Of a stretch of 8,717 bases of DNA, positions 7,410 to 8,717 are shown piece after piece. The DNA lies in contig NVXN01000002.1 in the NCBI GenBank assembly GCA_002733915.1, positions 434,579 to 443,295 on the forward strand, given 5' to 3'. The notes beneath the pieces were generated by a model. It saw only the letters and a list, made by a program, of their open reading frames with translations. It ran no database searches and was not told the origin of the DNA. The translations under genes and the position numbers were made by a program. Origin of the DNA: Aequorivita sp. Lineage in GTDB: Bacteria; Bacteroidota; Bacteroidia; Flavobacteriales; Flavobacteriaceae. Each line of letters opens with the position of its first letter. Positions within the stretch are counted from its first letter, which is position 1.

Positions 7410-8717
7410 ATGAAGAATTTGGAAAGGCTTTCTGCGTTTGCGCTTATCATTATCTTCCTAAATTCATGCGGAGTTTCAAAATCGCTCCACAATCGTCCCG
7501 ATCTTGGTAGCTACAATGCGAACATTCCTAAAAAAGTGAAAATTAACGATTCCACATTCGTGGCAGGAAACAATTTTTTTTTAAAGAATGCCCAAGGGCA
7601 ATGGGAGCTTTATGTGGAAGGAAACCCTTTGCAAATAGGAAAACTTACTGGAAGCCTCACGGAAGATTTGATGCAAAAACAGGAAGCCATTTTTTTCAAT
7701 AAAGTGGAAAATTTGGTGCCTTCAAAAATACAACAAAATTTACTGAGGAAATTTTTGGCGTGGTATAACCGCAAAATGTACCTGCACATCCCCGAAGAGT
7801 ACAAAGCAGAAATTTATGGGCTTTCGCAGTTTTCGTCTTCTAATTTTAGTGAGATTGGAGAACCTTATTTGCGATTGCTTTATCTGCACGGAGCACACGA
7901 TATTGGCCACGCGTTGCAGGATTTGATGCTGGTGGGCTGCTCCTCATTTGCCGTTTGGGATGATAAAACCGTTGATGGCGAATTGTTAATCGGCAGAAAT
8001 TTTGACTTTTACGCAGGCGACGATTTTGCGAAGGAGAAAATAATTACTTTCGTAAACCCTTCCAAAGGGCACAAATTTATGTCGGTCACTTGGGGCGGCA
8101 TGCTGGGGGTGGTTTCAGGGATGAACGATCAAGGTTTGACGGTAACCATCAACGCTGGGAAATCAAAAATTCCGTTGGTTGCCAAAACACCCATTTCAGT
8201 CGTGACAAGGGAGATTTTACAATACGCATCAACTATTGAAGAAGCGATAGCCATTGCAAAAAAAAGAGAAGTTTTTGTTTCTGAAGCTATTTTTGTGGGC
8301 AGTGCAAAAGATAAAAAAGCCGCAATAATTGAAGTGGCACCGGATAATTTTGCCGTTTATGAAGTTGAAAATACGGATGAATTAATTTGCAGCAATCACT
8401 TTCAAAGTGAGGCCTATAAAAACGACGAACGCAATTTAAAATGGATTGAAGAAAGCCATTCGATGTACCGTTTTGAAAGGATGCAGGAATTGATTTCGGA
8501 AGAAGAAAAGCTCGATGTTGCAAATGCCGTTGCCATTCTTCGAAATAAAAAAGGATTGGACAACAAAGAAATAGGTTTCGGAAACGAAAAAGCTTTAAAC
8601 CAACTTTTGGCGCATCACGGCATCGTTTTCAAACCCGAAAGCCGAAAGGTTTGGGTTTCCTCAAATCCCTATCAGTTGGGCGAATTTGTGGAATATGACT
8701 TAGATGATATTTTTAAG
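7410..8717 (+). CDS. C45-family autoproteolytic acyltransferase/hydrolase, lipoprotein (3' end outside window)
   Basis: The frame is open from the ATG at 7410, which directly follows the previous stop, to the window edge: 436 residues without a stop. The N-terminus is a lipoprotein signal: a Lys/Arg start, a hydrophobic core and LNSC with C20 as the lipidated residue; N at -2 is unusual. No acidic residues follow the Cys, so it lacks the typical flavobacterial surface-export signal and may stay periplasmic. Residues from about 165 match the C45 / acyl-CoA:6-aminopenicillanate acyltransferase family (Ntn hydrolases): the Gly-Cys self-cleavage site with nucleophile C177 (VGCSSFAVW), GRNFDF (R196, N197, D199), MNDQGLTVTINAGKS with N239, and SNHF (N329). 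These enzymes cleave before the Cys and then transfer or hydrolyse acyl groups on amides or esters. The region between C20 and C177 is longer than the roughly 100-residue propeptide of penicillin acyltransferase. Its place in the operon suggests it acts on the exported lipid or pigment; the substrate is unknown. Confidence 0.87.
   Translation, partial: MKNLERLSAFALIIIFLNSCGVSKSLHNRPDLGSYNANIPKKVKINDSTFVAGNNFFLKNAQGQWELYVEGNPLQIGKLTGSLTEDLMQKQEAIFFNKVENLVPSKIQQNLLRKFLAWYNRKMYLHIPEEYKAEIYGLSQFSSSNFSEIGEPYLRLLYLHGAHDIGHALQDLMLVGCSSFAVWDDKTVDGELLIGRNFDFYAGDDFAKEKIITFVNPSKGHKFMSVTWGGMLGVVSGMNDQGLTVTINAGKSKIPLVAKTPISVVTREILQYASTIEEAIAIAKKREVFVSEAIFVGSAKDKKAAIIEVAPDNFAVYEVENTDELICSNHFQSEAYKNDERNLKWIEESHSMYRFERMQELISEEEKLDVANAVAILRNKKGLDNKEIGFGNEKALNQLLAHHGIVFKPESRKVWVSSNPYQLGEFVEYDLDDIFK

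Noticed and set aside
8700..8717. Last gene as a broken gene without a stop
   Set aside because: The frame stays open to the very last base, so the missing end is explained by the window edge.

Overview
The window looks like part of a chromosomal biosynthetic operon from a Bacteroidota bacterium, most likely of the family Flavobacteriaceae. The DNA is AT-rich with many A and T runs. Purine-rich ribosome binding sites are weak or absent, and genes are packed with overlaps or almost no spacing. All five recognisable genes lie on the + strand and probably form one transcription unit. No tRNA, rRNA, CRISPR array, insertion sequence or clear terminator is visible.

Layout. Positions 1-90 hold either the tail of an upstream gene or a short leader; a frame is open from the window edge to 131. 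Then come: (1) 91-1284, a family 2 glycosyltransferase fused to a DUF2062 membrane domain; (2) 1277-4975, a very large protein joining an MMPL/RND-type lipid exporter, a PlsC-type acyltransferase and a methyltransferase-like tail; (3) 4972-6510, a FAD-dependent oxidoreductase of the phytoene desaturase / retinol saturase type; (4) 6522-7409, a cupin-like (JmjC-type) putative Fe(II)/2-oxoglutarate oxygenase; (5) 7410 to the window end, a lipoprotein of the C45 autoproteolytic acyltransferase/hydrolase family, cut by the edge. Junctions are an 8-nt overlap, a 4-nt ATGA overlap, an 11-nt gap, and a stop immediately followed by a start (TAAATG).

Interpretation. This gene set and order match what I know of the accessory half of flavobacterial aryl-polyene / flexirubin-type pigment clusters. 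There, a glycosyltransferase, an MMPL exporter-acyltransferase fusion, a desaturase-like flavoprotein and a C45 enzyme accompany the core polyene synthase genes. The core genes (ketosynthases, acyl carrier proteins, dehydratase, ammonia-lyase, DarA/DarB) are not in this window, so the pathway is an inference from context. A plausible scheme is: a polyene acyl chain made in the cytoplasm is modified by the flavoprotein, the cupin oxygenase and the methyltransferase-like domain; it is esterified by the PlsC domain and glycosylated or otherwise handled by the GT2 protein; the MMPL domain moves it out of the inner membrane; and the C45 lipoprotein acts on it in the envelope. The least described parts are the cupin enzyme, the degenerate methyltransferase-like tail and the lipid-anchored C45 enzyme.
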